Source: A07HB70 sp964512675
GTDB taxonomy: Archaea; Halobacteriota; Halobacteria; Halobacteriales; Haloferacaceae
Reading direction: 5' to 3'
Length of the DNA: 64,000 bases
NCBI GenBank assembly: GCA_964512675.1
Contig: CAZEJR010000006.1
Span: 1-64,000 of the forward strand
Below, in pieces: positions 43,582 through 51,038 of the stretch; within the stretch, counting starts at the first letter, position 1, and the number at the start of each line of letters is the position of its first letter. Below the pieces are notes generated by a model. It saw only the letters and a list, made by a program, of their open reading frames with translations, ran no database searches and had not been told where the DNA came from. Position numbers and translations under genes: made by a program.

Positions 43582-44627
43582 TCGGAATCACCCGCGACAG
43601 GTCGGGAGTCGACCGTCGACGTCTCCGCGTCGTCGAGGTACTCCGCCGCCAGCGTCTCCATCTCGTCCCACCGGATACAGCCGGCGTAGTGGTCGGCGTC
43701 GCCGACCTGTTCGAGCGGCGGCGCGCCGTCGCGACACTCCTCGGTCGCCCACGGACAGCGGTCGACGAACGTACAGTAGTCGACGTCCTCCCGGAGCTGT
43801 GGCGGGCTCCCCTCGATGATCCCTAGCTCCTGGTCCGGGAACCGGATGTCGGGGAACGCCTCCTGGAGCAGGATCGAGTAGGGATGCCGTGGGTTGTCGA
43901 ACAGCTGTTTTATATCTCCCGTCTCGGCGACCTGGCCGCCGTGGAGCACGGCGAGCGAGTCGCAGGTCTCGAAGATCACGGAGATGTCGTGGGTGATCAT
44001 CAGCATGCTGATCTCACCCTCGTCTCTGATCTTGTCGAGGTATTTCAGAATCTGGTCCTGCATGATGACGTCGAGCGCCGTCGTCGGCTCGTCGGCGATG
44101 ATCAGGTCCGGGTCGAGGAACAGCGCCAGCGCGATTATCGCACGCTGTTGCATCCCTCCGGAGAACTGGTGGGGGTAGTCGTGGATGCGCTCCTCTGGCA
44201 GCCCGACGACCTCGAACAGCTCCTTGAACCGGTCGAGGGACTTCTCCTTCGACCAGTCGGTGTGTCGCTGGGCGAGCTCGATCGCCTGCTCGCTCAGCTT
44301 CATGATCGGGTCGAGGCTGTTCATCGAGCTCTGCGGGATCAGCGATATCTCCTTCCAGCGGATCGTGTCGCTGAGCTCGCCCTCCGAGAGGTCCTGTATC
44401 TCCTCGCCACGGTATTTGATCGTCCCCGACATCACCTCGCCGTTCTCGTCGAGCCCGCCGATCATGGCCTTCGCCATCGTGCTCTTGCCCGACCCGCTCT
44501 CGCCGACGAGGCCGAAGTACTCGCCCTCGCTGACGGTGAACGAGGCGTTCGTCACCGCGCGGATATCCTCGCCTCTGGTGTGGTAGTGGATGTCGAGGTC
44601 TTCGACTTCGAGTAGTGGGTCACTCAC
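43578..44627 (-). CDS. Peptide-type ABC importer ATPase (DppD/OppD-like)
   Basis: 349 residues from GTG 44627 (SDPLLEVEDLDIHYHTRGEDI); the longer open frame adds 59 unlikely residues and would overlap the permease. Walker A GESGSGKSTM, signature FSGGMQQRAIIALAL, Walker B LIIADEPTTALD and the H-loop THDISVI. The C-terminal DYCTFVDRCPWATEEC segment is the oligopeptide-transporter extension with conserved Cys. Pairs with the DppF-like subunit. Only 2 nt separate its start from the stop of the permease gene upstream. Confidence 0.93.
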   Translation of the reverse strand: MSDPLLEVEDLDIHYHTRGEDIRAVTNASFTVSEGEYFGLVGESGSGKSTMAKAMIGGLDENGEVMSGTIKYRGEEIQDLSEGELSDTIRWKEISLIPQSSMNSLDPIMKLSEQAIELAQRHTDWSKEKSLDRFKELFEVVGLPEERIHDYPHQFSGGMQQRAIIALALFLDPDLIIADEPTTALDVIMQDQILKYLDKIRDEGEISMLMITHDISVIFETCDSLAVLHGGQVAETGDIKQLFDNPRHPYSILLQEAFPDIRFPDQELGIIEGSPPQLREDVDYCTFVDRCPWATEECRDGAPPLEQVGDADHYAGCIRWDEMETLAAEYLDDAETSTVDSRPVAGDSE

Positions 44628-44629
44628 GG

Positions 44630-45559
44630 TTAGACACCTGCGGTCTCCTCGTCTGCGCCGCCCTCGCTCACACGCTCGTAGCCGCGGCCGAGCAGGAACG
44701 TCGAGAGCACGGTGATCGAGATGAGCAGTCCCGGCGGCAGCGCCCACCACGGAGCCTGTGCCATCAGGCCGGTCGTGTATGCGTTTCGCGTCATGATCCC
44801 CCACGACGGGATGAACGGGTTCGACACCCCGATAAAGGCCAGTCCGGCCTGGAAGATGATGGCGAACCCGATGCCGAGCGAGAAGAACAGCACCGCCATA
44901 CTCGCCACGTTCGGGAGGACGTGTTTCGTCACGATCCGGAGGTCACCGGCTCCGACGGCCTTTGCGGCCTTTATGTACGGTCGCTCTTTGATCTGGAGTA
45001 CCTGTGACCGGAGAACGCGTGCGTTCCCGCGCCACAAGATCACCCCGATTACCAGGATAGAGGCCCAGAACCCGACGCCGAGGAAGGCGATCAGGACGAT
45101 CGCGAAGGGGATGAGCGGCACGCCGTAGACGAAGTCGGTGAACCGCATCAGCACCGTCTCCGCGAGGCCGCCCTTGTAGCCGGCGGTGACGCCGATCATC
45201 AGTCCGATACCGATGATCAGTGATCCGCCGACCAGCCCCGTCACCACCGTCGGCTGTGCGCCGTAGACGACGCGCGAGAAGACGTCCTCCCCGCGCTGTG
45301 TCGTGCCGAGCCAGTGGTCGGCCGACGGCGGCTGGAGGCGCTCGAGGCTGCCGTCCTCGGCGAACTGCTGTTCGTCGTACTCGTACGGTGTCACGAACTG
45401 ACCGAAGATGCCCAACAGCAGGATGAAGACGATGACCCCGAAGGCCAGTTTCGTGAGCCTGTCGGTCAGCAGGAGCCGGATCCCGCCTACGAGGTTGCGT
45501 ACCACGTAGTTGTTCCGGATTGTCTCCCGGGTCGACCGCTGTGTCGTTTTTGTGCTCAA
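44630..45559 (-). CDS. Peptide-type ABC importer permease (DppC-like)
   Basis: 309 residues. An N-terminal TM (KLAFGVIVFILLLGIFGQFV), an extracellular loop with HWLGTTQRGEDVFSRVVYGAQPT, a DppC landmark, then about five TM segments and the EAA loop KAAKAVGAGDLRIVTKHVLPNVAS. It pairs with the DppB-like permease at 41485 to form the channel. It lies directly downstream of the solute-binding gene (65-nt gap) in the operon. Confidence 0.92.
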   Translation of the reverse strand: MSTKTTQRSTRETIRNNYVVRNLVGGIRLLLTDRLTKLAFGVIVFILLLGIFGQFVTPYEYDEQQFAEDGSLERLQPPSADHWLGTTQRGEDVFSRVVYGAQPTVVTGLVGGSLIIGIGLMIGVTAGYKGGLAETVLMRFTDFVYGVPLIPFAIVLIAFLGVGFWASILVIGVILWRGNARVLRSQVLQIKERPYIKAAKAVGAGDLRIVTKHVLPNVASMAVLFFSLGIGFAIIFQAGLAFIGVSNPFIPSWGIMTRNAYTTGLMAQAPWWALPPGLLISITVLSTFLLGRGYERVSEGGADEETAGV

Positions 45560-45624
45560 GGTTTCTATCGAGGGTGTGATCGTGAGTGGTAAAGCCGGTA
45601 CCGACCGGAGAGCGGAGCTACCGG

Positions 45625-47493
45625 TTAGCTGTTGCTCTTGAACTCCGCGGCGCAGGGGAACTGGTCGGGGTAGTTAGCCGGTTCGTCGCCCTGGGGCCAG
45701 CGCGGCGACAGGTCCACGTCAGACGGGTAGCGGAGCCGGTCGTTGTCGTCGAAGCTCCAGCCGGCGTCCTGCAGGATCTGTCGTGCCCGCTCCGGATTCG
45801 CGGACTCGGAGTCGGCCTGCTGGCGGAGGTTGTCCTGCCCCGTGTACCACGGGTGCGAGGGAGCGACCGCGGAGGAGTACAGCATCGGCGTGGACTCACC
45901 GAACAGCGCCGTCTGGACCATCGCGTTCCGGTCGATCGCCTGCGAGAAGGCGTGCCGGAACGTCTCGAACTTCGCCGGCCCCCACGAGTACTGCGGGTAC
46001 ATCACGTACGGCAGGAACCCGTCCGTGTTGACGACCTCGGCGAAGTCTACGGCGTTGCGCAGCTCGTCGGCGATGCCGGCGGGCATGCGCAGCGCCATGT
46101 TGATCTCCTGGCCGGAGAACGCACGGAACGCGCTCTGTGCGTCCTGGAACACGCGAAGCGTCAGGTCGCCCTGGGCGTCGAGGGTCGGGTGCCCGTCGTG
46201 GGGCGAGAGCTCGATGAACGAGCCCTGATTGAAGTTCTCGATCTGGTACGGCCCGGAGCCGATCGGGGTCTCGTCGCCGAAGACGTTCCGCGGGTCCGAC
46301 GAGGCGTCGAGCGACTCCCACTGGGACTGGGGCATGACACCCCAGCGCGGGAGGATCCGCGTGATGAGCGGGAGGAACGAGTCCTCCATGTTGAACCGGA
46401 CGGTCTTCTCGTCGATCACCTCGATGGAGTCGTACGGCGGCGAGCTGCCCTTCGGGTACTCGCTCGCGTTCTCGGCGATGAACTCGTAGGTGTACTTGAC
46501 GTCGCTCGCGGTGATCTCCTCGCCGTTGTGGAACGTCATGTCCGGCTGGAGGTCGAAGGTGATCGTCTGACCGTCGTTCTCGACGGTGTAGTCCTCCGCG
46601 AGGGCGTTCTCCAGCTCGTAGTTCTCGTTGTACTCGAGCAGCGTCGAGTAGATGACGTGGTTCCACAGCGCCAGCGACCCCGTGGAGTTGATGACCAGGT
46701 GGGTCTTCGTCTCCGTCATCACCGGATTGACGTTGGCGATCTTCGCGTTGTCGCCGGTCGGCGCGGACTCGATGATCGCGCGGTAGCCGGTCTGGAGCAG
46801 CCCGGTCGAGCCGAGCGAACTCGGCTCGATCTGGTTCTCGTTGTACGCACCGAACCGGAGGATGGTCGCCAGCGGGATCGAGCCCAGATCCTCCGACATC
46901 TGTCCGTGTGCCGTAGCGACCGCCTCGCGGCGCTCGGACTCGCTGGTCGCCTCCGCCTGCGCCGTCGCGGCGTTGGAGTGGGTGCAGTTCGCGTAGTTCG
47001 GCGGGTTCCCGTTGCCGTTGTTCCCCGCCCAGCCGGCGCGGAACCGGTGACAGAACTCGAACGGGTCGAGCCTGTCCGGCGACAGCGAGTGCGTCCAGTA
47101 GGACATGTGGTGTGTCCGCTTGTCGTTGAAGTTGTTGTTGATCTGGGTCGTGAACGCCACCGGGATGCTCTCGACGGAGAGGCCGATCCCCTCCTCGAGG
47201 TTGTTCACGATCCCCGGAATGGAGGCCTCGAACACCCGCGTGTACGACCCCATGTCCGACCAGTACTCGATCTCGAACGTCGGGACGCGCTCGCCGGCCG
47301 AGCCGGCTGCGGCCGTCTCCGTGCCGCCCCCAGAGCCGCCGTCGCCCCCAGAGCCGCCGTCGCCCCCAGAGCCGCCGTCGCCGCCGCCGGACCCGCCGGA
47401 ACAGCCGGCGACCCCGACAGCCGAGGCCAGTGCGAGCCCCTCTATATATCGACGTCGCGAGACCGTACCCTGTGATCCATGACTGTCTGCCAT
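45625..47493 (-). CDS. Family 5 solute-binding lipoprotein with circularly permuted domain order
   Basis: 622 residues from ATG 47493. Tat lipoprotein signal: SRRRYIEGLALASAVGVAGC, lipid-bearing Cys about 31. A Gly/Ser/Asp linker (32-68) follows. Next, residues 70-223 are the segment that ends ordinary family 5 (DppA/OppA) proteins (FEIEYWSDMGSYTRVFEA, SYWTHSLSPDRLDPFEF, ending LATILRFGAYNENQIE). A connector follows (224-265), then residues 270-622 are the segment that begins ordinary ones (LWNHVIYSTLLEYNENYELE, then FDLQPDMTFHNGEEITASD, ending in PERARQILQDAGWSFDDNDRL). The usual order is therefore reversed. It binds peptides or other solutes outside the cell for the importer encoded downstream. 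Specificity unknown. Confidence 0.88.
   Translation of the reverse strand: MADSHGSQGTVSRRRYIEGLALASAVGVAGCSGGSGGGDGGSGGDGGSGGDGGSGGGTETAAAGSAGERVPTFEIEYWSDMGSYTRVFEASIPGIVNNLEEGIGLSVESIPVAFTTQINNNFNDKRTHHMSYWTHSLSPDRLDPFEFCHRFRAGWAGNNGNGNPPNYANCTHSNAATAQAEATSESERREAVATAHGQMSEDLGSIPLATILRFGAYNENQIEPSSLGSTGLLQTGYRAIIESAPTGDNAKIANVNPVMTETKTHLVINSTGSLALWNHVIYSTLLEYNENYELENALAEDYTVENDGQTITFDLQPDMTFHNGEEITASDVKYTYEFIAENASEYPKGSSPPYDSIEVIDEKTVRFNMEDSFLPLITRILPRWGVMPQSQWESLDASSDPRNVFGDETPIGSGPYQIENFNQGSFIELSPHDGHPTLDAQGDLTLRVFQDAQSAFRAFSGQEINMALRMPAGIADELRNAVDFAEVVNTDGFLPYVMYPQYSWGPAKFETFRHAFSQAIDRNAMVQTALFGESTPMLYSSAVAPSHPWYTGQDNLRQQADSESANPERARQILQDAGWSFDDNDRLRYPSDVDLSPRWPQGDEPANYPDQFPCAAEFKSNS
47327..47380 (-). 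repeat. Three perfect 18-bp tandem repeats encoding the Gly/Ser/Asp linker
   Basis: The unit CCCCCAGAGCCGCCGTCG occurs three times in a row with no mismatch, coding (on the minus strand) for repeated GDGGSG in the lipoprotein linker after the lipobox. Perfect identity suggests recent slippage, and the linker length could vary between strains. Confidence 0.9.
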
Positions 47494-47520
47494 GACAGTC
47501 CAAGGCCCGACGTGCCGTAA

Positions 47521-47553
47521 CATAATACTTGTGTATGATCGTGTATATACACG
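47521..47553 (-). promoter_or_regulatory. Promoter and palindrome of the permuted-binding-protein operon
   Basis: Minus-strand AAGTATTATG (47530-47521) lies 28-37 nt upstream of the start at 47493 and is a likely TATA box for a leaderless transcript. Just upstream is a perfect 14-nt palindrome CGTGTATATACACG (47540-47553), and GTGTAT is repeated at 47531 and 47541, 10 nt apart. This AT-rich site stands out from the GC-rich surroundings and may bind a regulator. Confidence 0.5.
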
Positions 47554-47620
47554 CGAGAGGTCCGGTGTCGCTCCTGTTTCGCCGACCGCGGCGCGTCACC
47601 CGGCAGAACCGACGGTGCGT

Positions 47621-48301
47621 TCAGTCGAACTCCGCTTCCGCTGTGATTATCTGGATCTCCTCCGCGTAACTCGACGGCTGGTGTACGCCGACGAGGCGTG
47701 AGTCGATCCGGCCGTTCGCGCAGAACAGCACCGTCGGTGCGACGGCGACGTCGTACTCTGCCCGGAGAAACTGCGGCGACCCCGGACCGTACACCGACGC
47801 GAGCGCGACCTCGTCTGGTATCTGGCCGCTGTCCCGGAGCTCCTCGATGTCGTCGCGGAGTTCGTCACAGGAGGGGCAGTCCTCGCGCCAGAAGTAGACG
47901 ACCGCCGCGGGGTGCTCGTCGAGAAACGGCGGGATCTCCTCGCCGGTGATCGGGGTGAACCCCTCGGGGGCGCCGTTGCTGGGCGGCGGCCCGTCGAACC
48001 GCTTCAGCGAGACGGCGACCCTCGCGGCAGCCGTCGTGTCGAAGCCGGCGAGCGCCTCGACGGCCTGCGTCGTCGCCGCGAGGTGACGGTCGACCATCTC
48101 GACGTCGAGCCCCAGTGGCTCGGCGACGCGTTCGCGCACGGTGTCCCGGTCGTCCTCGTCGGCGTCGCTCAGCTCGGCCGTCCGGTCGGCGCGCTCGGAC
48201 TCGAACGCCTCGGTCAGCGCGAGGTCGTCGCCGTCCTCGACGAGGACGCCCGCGGACAGCAGTTCCGAGAGCAGTGCTTCGGGGCCGTCGTTCTGGGCCA
48301 T
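47621..48301 (-). CDS. Thioredoxin-fold protein with CPSC motif
   Basis: 226 residues. The C-terminal thioredoxin fold starts at about residue 125: VVYFWREDCPSCDELRDDIEEL, with the active-site C-P-S-C at 141-144, then a cis-Pro region VAPTVLFCANGRID. The N-terminal 110 residues are acidic and helical (VEDGDDLALTEAFESERADR, then VERHL-type helices) and resemble no domain I can name. There is no signal peptide, so it is cytosolic. It may reduce disulfides or protect against oxidants. It lies upstream of, and divergent in promoter terms from, the binding-protein operon (same strand). Confidence 0.8.
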   Translation of the reverse strand: MAQNDGPEALLSELLSAGVLVEDGDDLALTEAFESERADRTAELSDADEDDRDTVRERVAEPLGLDVEMVDRHLAATTQAVEALAGFDTTAAARVAVSLKRFDGPPPSNGAPEGFTPITGEEIPPFLDEHPAAVVYFWREDCPSCDELRDDIEELRDSGQIPDEVALASVYGPGSPQFLRAEYDVAVAPTVLFCANGRIDSRLVGVHQPSSYAEEIQIITAEAEFD

Positions 48302-48355
48302 ACCGCCCGGTCTGGTGGTCGCGTGATTAAACCCGGCGTTCGCCGCGTCGACGGC

Positions 48356-48592
48356 TCACTCCGGGCCGTATATCTGCTGTTCGAGGCGCTCGACCGCGTC
48401 CCTGTTCGAGTACCGCCGCCACGCGTACGCGCCCCCGGCGGCGACGACCGCCCCGACGAGGGCAACCGCAGCCGGGCGGACGGTCCCGCCCTCAAGATAG
48501 CCGACGACGCCAGCCGCCACGAGACCGACGCCGAGGACCACCGTCAGGAGCGAGAACTGCTTTATCCACCACGTCCGGGTTCCGATGAACAT
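48356..48592 (-). CDS. Small two-TM membrane protein
   Basis: 78 residues from ATG 48592 (MFIGTRTWWIKQFSLLTVVLG); an upstream ATG would add 14 residues but would overlap the end of the next remnant. Two hydrophobic segments (about 12-30 and 37-57) and a charged C-terminal tail (YAWRRYSNRDAVERLEQQI) that should face the cytosol. No family recognised. In the same direction as the thioredoxin-fold gene after 54 nt, so they may form an operon. Confidence 0.6.
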   Translation of the reverse strand: MFIGTRTWWIKQFSLLTVVLGVGLVAAGVVGYLEGGTVRPAAVALVGAVVAAGGAYAWRRYSNRDAVERLEQQIYGPE

Positions 48593-48630
48593 CTTCCGTG
48601 CGACTGTTTCGCACACGGCGGAGAAATGGT

Positions 48631-49276
48631 TCACGGTCCGGTCGCCCGCGGCCCGGGGTCAGTCGGCGGCTCGACCCGGCGCAGGAGGACGACACCGAGA
48701 CCGGCGGCGAGGAGGGCGACGCCGGCGAGGAGAGTGAACAGGGCGGCGGGCGAGGCGCAGGTGAGGACGACCCCGGCGCCCGCAGCGCCCGCAGCGCCCG
48801 CAGCGCCGACGACGAGGGCGAGCAGCGCCGGGACCGGGAGCACCAGCACCACCTGCCGCCAGCCGAGCCCGACGAGCAGGACCGCGCCGAGCAGCGGTCC
48901 GCCCGCGACACCGAGGGTCCCGCCGATACCGTGGTAGGCGAAGGCCGTCCACCGCGCCGCCGCGCCCCAGACGAAGAGTCCGAGCGCGACGGCTGCTAGC
49001 CCTTCGCGACCGAGAGGACCGCGAACCGGCGGCCATCCCGGCGATACAGAAGCACCAGCCGCTTCGCGCCGTAGGCGTCCGCGAGCAGGCCCGCCCGGAG
49101 CGCGCCGAGTCCGGTCAGGGCGATGCGGTGCCGACGGCGGGCCCGACCGCCGCCGGCGTGGCGCCGAACTCGTCGAGCCACACGGCGACGAGAATCGGAA
49201 TCACCAGCTCGTAGGCGTGGAAGGCGGCGTGCCCGAGCACCCTGAACCCGGTGAGCGCCCGGTCGTTCGCGTTCAC
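48631..49276 (-). pseudogene. Degraded MFS transporter
   Basis: A GTG at 49276 opens a protein-like N-terminus (NANDRALTGFRVLGHAAFHAYELV, then ILVAVWLDEFG), which ends at a TGA at about 49124. The sequence continues in other frames: LTGLGALRAGLLADAYGAKRLVLL, then FAVLSVAKG, then LAAVALGLFVWG, then AFAYHGIGGTLGVAGGPLLG and the hydrophobic tail LFTLLAGVALLAAGLGVVLLRRV to the stop at 48631. At least three indels are needed, and about half the twelve TM helices are missing. The surviving parts match the N-terminal half of an MFS carrier and a final helix. Confidence 0.75.
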
Positions 49277-49340
49277 GCCGGGTCGGCCCCCCGGACGTCA
49301 CGGCAGTCCGGACGAGACCACCGCCCCCGCGTCCGGCCGG

Positions 49341-50486
49341 TCAGTCCGTCCGGAAGGCCGACAGTACGTCGCGGTCGATCTCGATCCCGAGCCCCGGCTC
49401 GTCGCGGATCGGCACCGTCGTCCCGCTGTTCCGGATCGGGTCGACCGCGAGGTCCTCACGGATCGGGTTCGGCGTGCGGTCGAACTCGAGCATCGGCTCC
49501 GGCACGTCCGGCAGGGTCGCGAGCACCTGGAGGCTGGCCGCCAGCGCCACCGCCGAGCCGAAGACGTGGGGGTACAGGCCGGCGTTGCGGGCGCGGGCGA
49601 GGTCGGCGACCCGCCGCGTCGACGTGAGGCCGCCGGCGCTGGTCACGTCCGGCTGGAGGTAGTCGACACAGCCGCGGTCGAGACACTCGTCGAACTCGTC
49701 GAGGAAGGCCCAGCACTCGCCGCCGGCGAGCGACACCTCGAGCGCCTCGTTCAGCCGGGCGTAGCCCCGCTTGTCCCGCGGGACGACCGGCTCCTCGAAG
49801 AGGTGGACGTCGAGGTCGGCCAGCCGCTCGCCGACCCACCGGGCGTCGCCGGGGTCGTAGGCGTGGTTCGCGTCGGCCATCAGGCGGACGTCGTCGCCGA
49901 CGGCCTCGCGGATCGACCGCACGAGCGCGACGTCCTCGGCCCGGCCACAGCCGGGGACGATCCGCTCGAGGCCGATCTTACTCTTCAGCGCGTCGAACCC
50001 GGCCTCGACGTGGCTCTCGGCCTCGGCCACGACCGACTCGCGAACCGCCTCGAACGAGTCGACGTCGGGCCAGAAGTGCCCGGTCGCGTACGCCCGCACC
50101 TCCGAGCGGTTGTGCCCGCCGAGGAGCCGCGCGACCGACACCCCGAGCCGTCTGCCCTGCAGGTCCCAGAGCGCGATGTCGACGCCCGACAGCGCCGAGA
50201 CGGGGACGTAGGAGTGGTACGACGACGTGAGCCTGTACCGCAGGTCGTCGTGGATCGACTCGACTGCGCTCGGGTCACGCCCGCGAAGCCACGGTCCGAC
50301 GTACTCCTCGATCACCTCGCGGTTGCCCGCGACCGGTCCCCAGCACTCGCCCCAGCCCTCGACGCCGTCCTCGTCGACGACGCGGACGAGACAGTACTCG
50401 CGGCTGTCGACCCACTTCTGTGCGTTCGCGAACCGCTCCTCGAGGTCGCGCCGGAGCGGAATCGCCTCGACCGTCTCGATGGCCAT
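49341..50486 (-). CDS. Mandelate racemase/muconate-lactonising-type enzyme (enolase superfamily)
   Basis: 381 residues from ATG 50486 (MAIETVEAIPLRRDLEERFAN). N-terminal capping domain, then a TIM barrel with the KxK pair in FDALKSKIGLE, metal ligands in VRLMADANHAYD (Asp), VHLFEEPV (Glu) and LAGGECW (Glu), and the His on strand 7 in LYPHVFGSAVAL. KxK plus the later His is the mandelate-racemase subgroup layout, so acid-sugar dehydratases are also possible. Abstracts a proton next to a carboxylate. No pathway partner is visible next to it; the ThiD gene is divergent. Confidence 0.87.
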   Translation of the reverse strand: MAIETVEAIPLRRDLEERFANAQKWVDSREYCLVRVVDEDGVEGWGECWGPVAGNREVIEEYVGPWLRGRDPSAVESIHDDLRYRLTSSYHSYVPVSALSGVDIALWDLQGRRLGVSVARLLGGHNRSEVRAYATGHFWPDVDSFEAVRESVVAEAESHVEAGFDALKSKIGLERIVPGCGRAEDVALVRSIREAVGDDVRLMADANHAYDPGDARWVGERLADLDVHLFEEPVVPRDKRGYARLNEALEVSLAGGECWAFLDEFDECLDRGCVDYLQPDVTSAGGLTSTRRVADLARARNAGLYPHVFGSAVALAASLQVLATLPDVPEPMLEFDRTPNPIREDLAVDPIRNSGTTVPIRDEPGLGIEIDRDVLSAFRTD

Positions 50487-50617
50487 CGCCGGCTCCTCTC
50501 GCGCGTGGTCCCTCAAGCCTTCCCACGTGACCGTCCACCGACACCGTTCGTCTCCCACGTGACGACGACGACCGTGGCGCGGAGCGGCGCTCCCGGCGGC
50601 GCGCGAGCGACAGACCG

Positions 50618-50962
50618 GACGACGAGACGACGCTCGACGCGCCCGACGGGCACCTGACGTACCACGGGCACTGCCACCAGAAGGCGACGAAGAGAGACCA
50701 CCGCGCGGTCGGGGTTCTCCGTCGCGCGGGCTACGACGTCGACCCGCTCGACTCGACGTGCCGTGGGATGGCGGGGTCGTTCGGCGACGAGGCTGGGCAC
50801 TACTCGACGAGCGAGGCGATCGGGCGGATCCCGTTCGACCGGGTCGAGACGAGCCCGGGCGAACAGGTCGCCCCCGGTGTCTCCTGCCGGGTCCAGCCCG
50901 GCGACGAGTGCGAGGAGTCGATCCCGACCCCGGCGGAGCGGGTGACGGCGGCGCCGGCGTAG
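50618..50962 (+). pseudogene. C-terminal remnant of an Fe-S/FAD D-lactate or glycolate oxidase-type protein
   Basis: One open stretch without a start encodes YHGHCHQKATKRDHRAVGVLRR, then DPLDSTCRGMAGSFGDEAGHYSTSEAIGRIPFD and GVSCRVQPGDECEE. This matches the end of CCG-domain oxidases, in which the first motif normally reads TCCGMAGSFG; here the second Cys is Arg, removing an Fe-S ligand. The rest of the gene is absent. Clear gene decay. Confidence 0.72.
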
Positions 50963-51038
50963 GGCAGCGCCCCGCCCGACGAGCCGGGCGACCCGCCGCG
51001 ACGCCACCGACAAGTGTGCCGGGCGCGGTACGTCCGCC

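Noticed and set aside
44628..44804. Longer start of the DppD-like ATPase
   Set aside because: It overlaps the DppC-like gene and adds a segment not found in such ATPases; GTG 44627 gives a normal N-terminus.
47281..47400. Repeats as a CRISPR array
   Set aside because: The 18-bp units are directly adjacent with no spacers and lie inside a coding linker.
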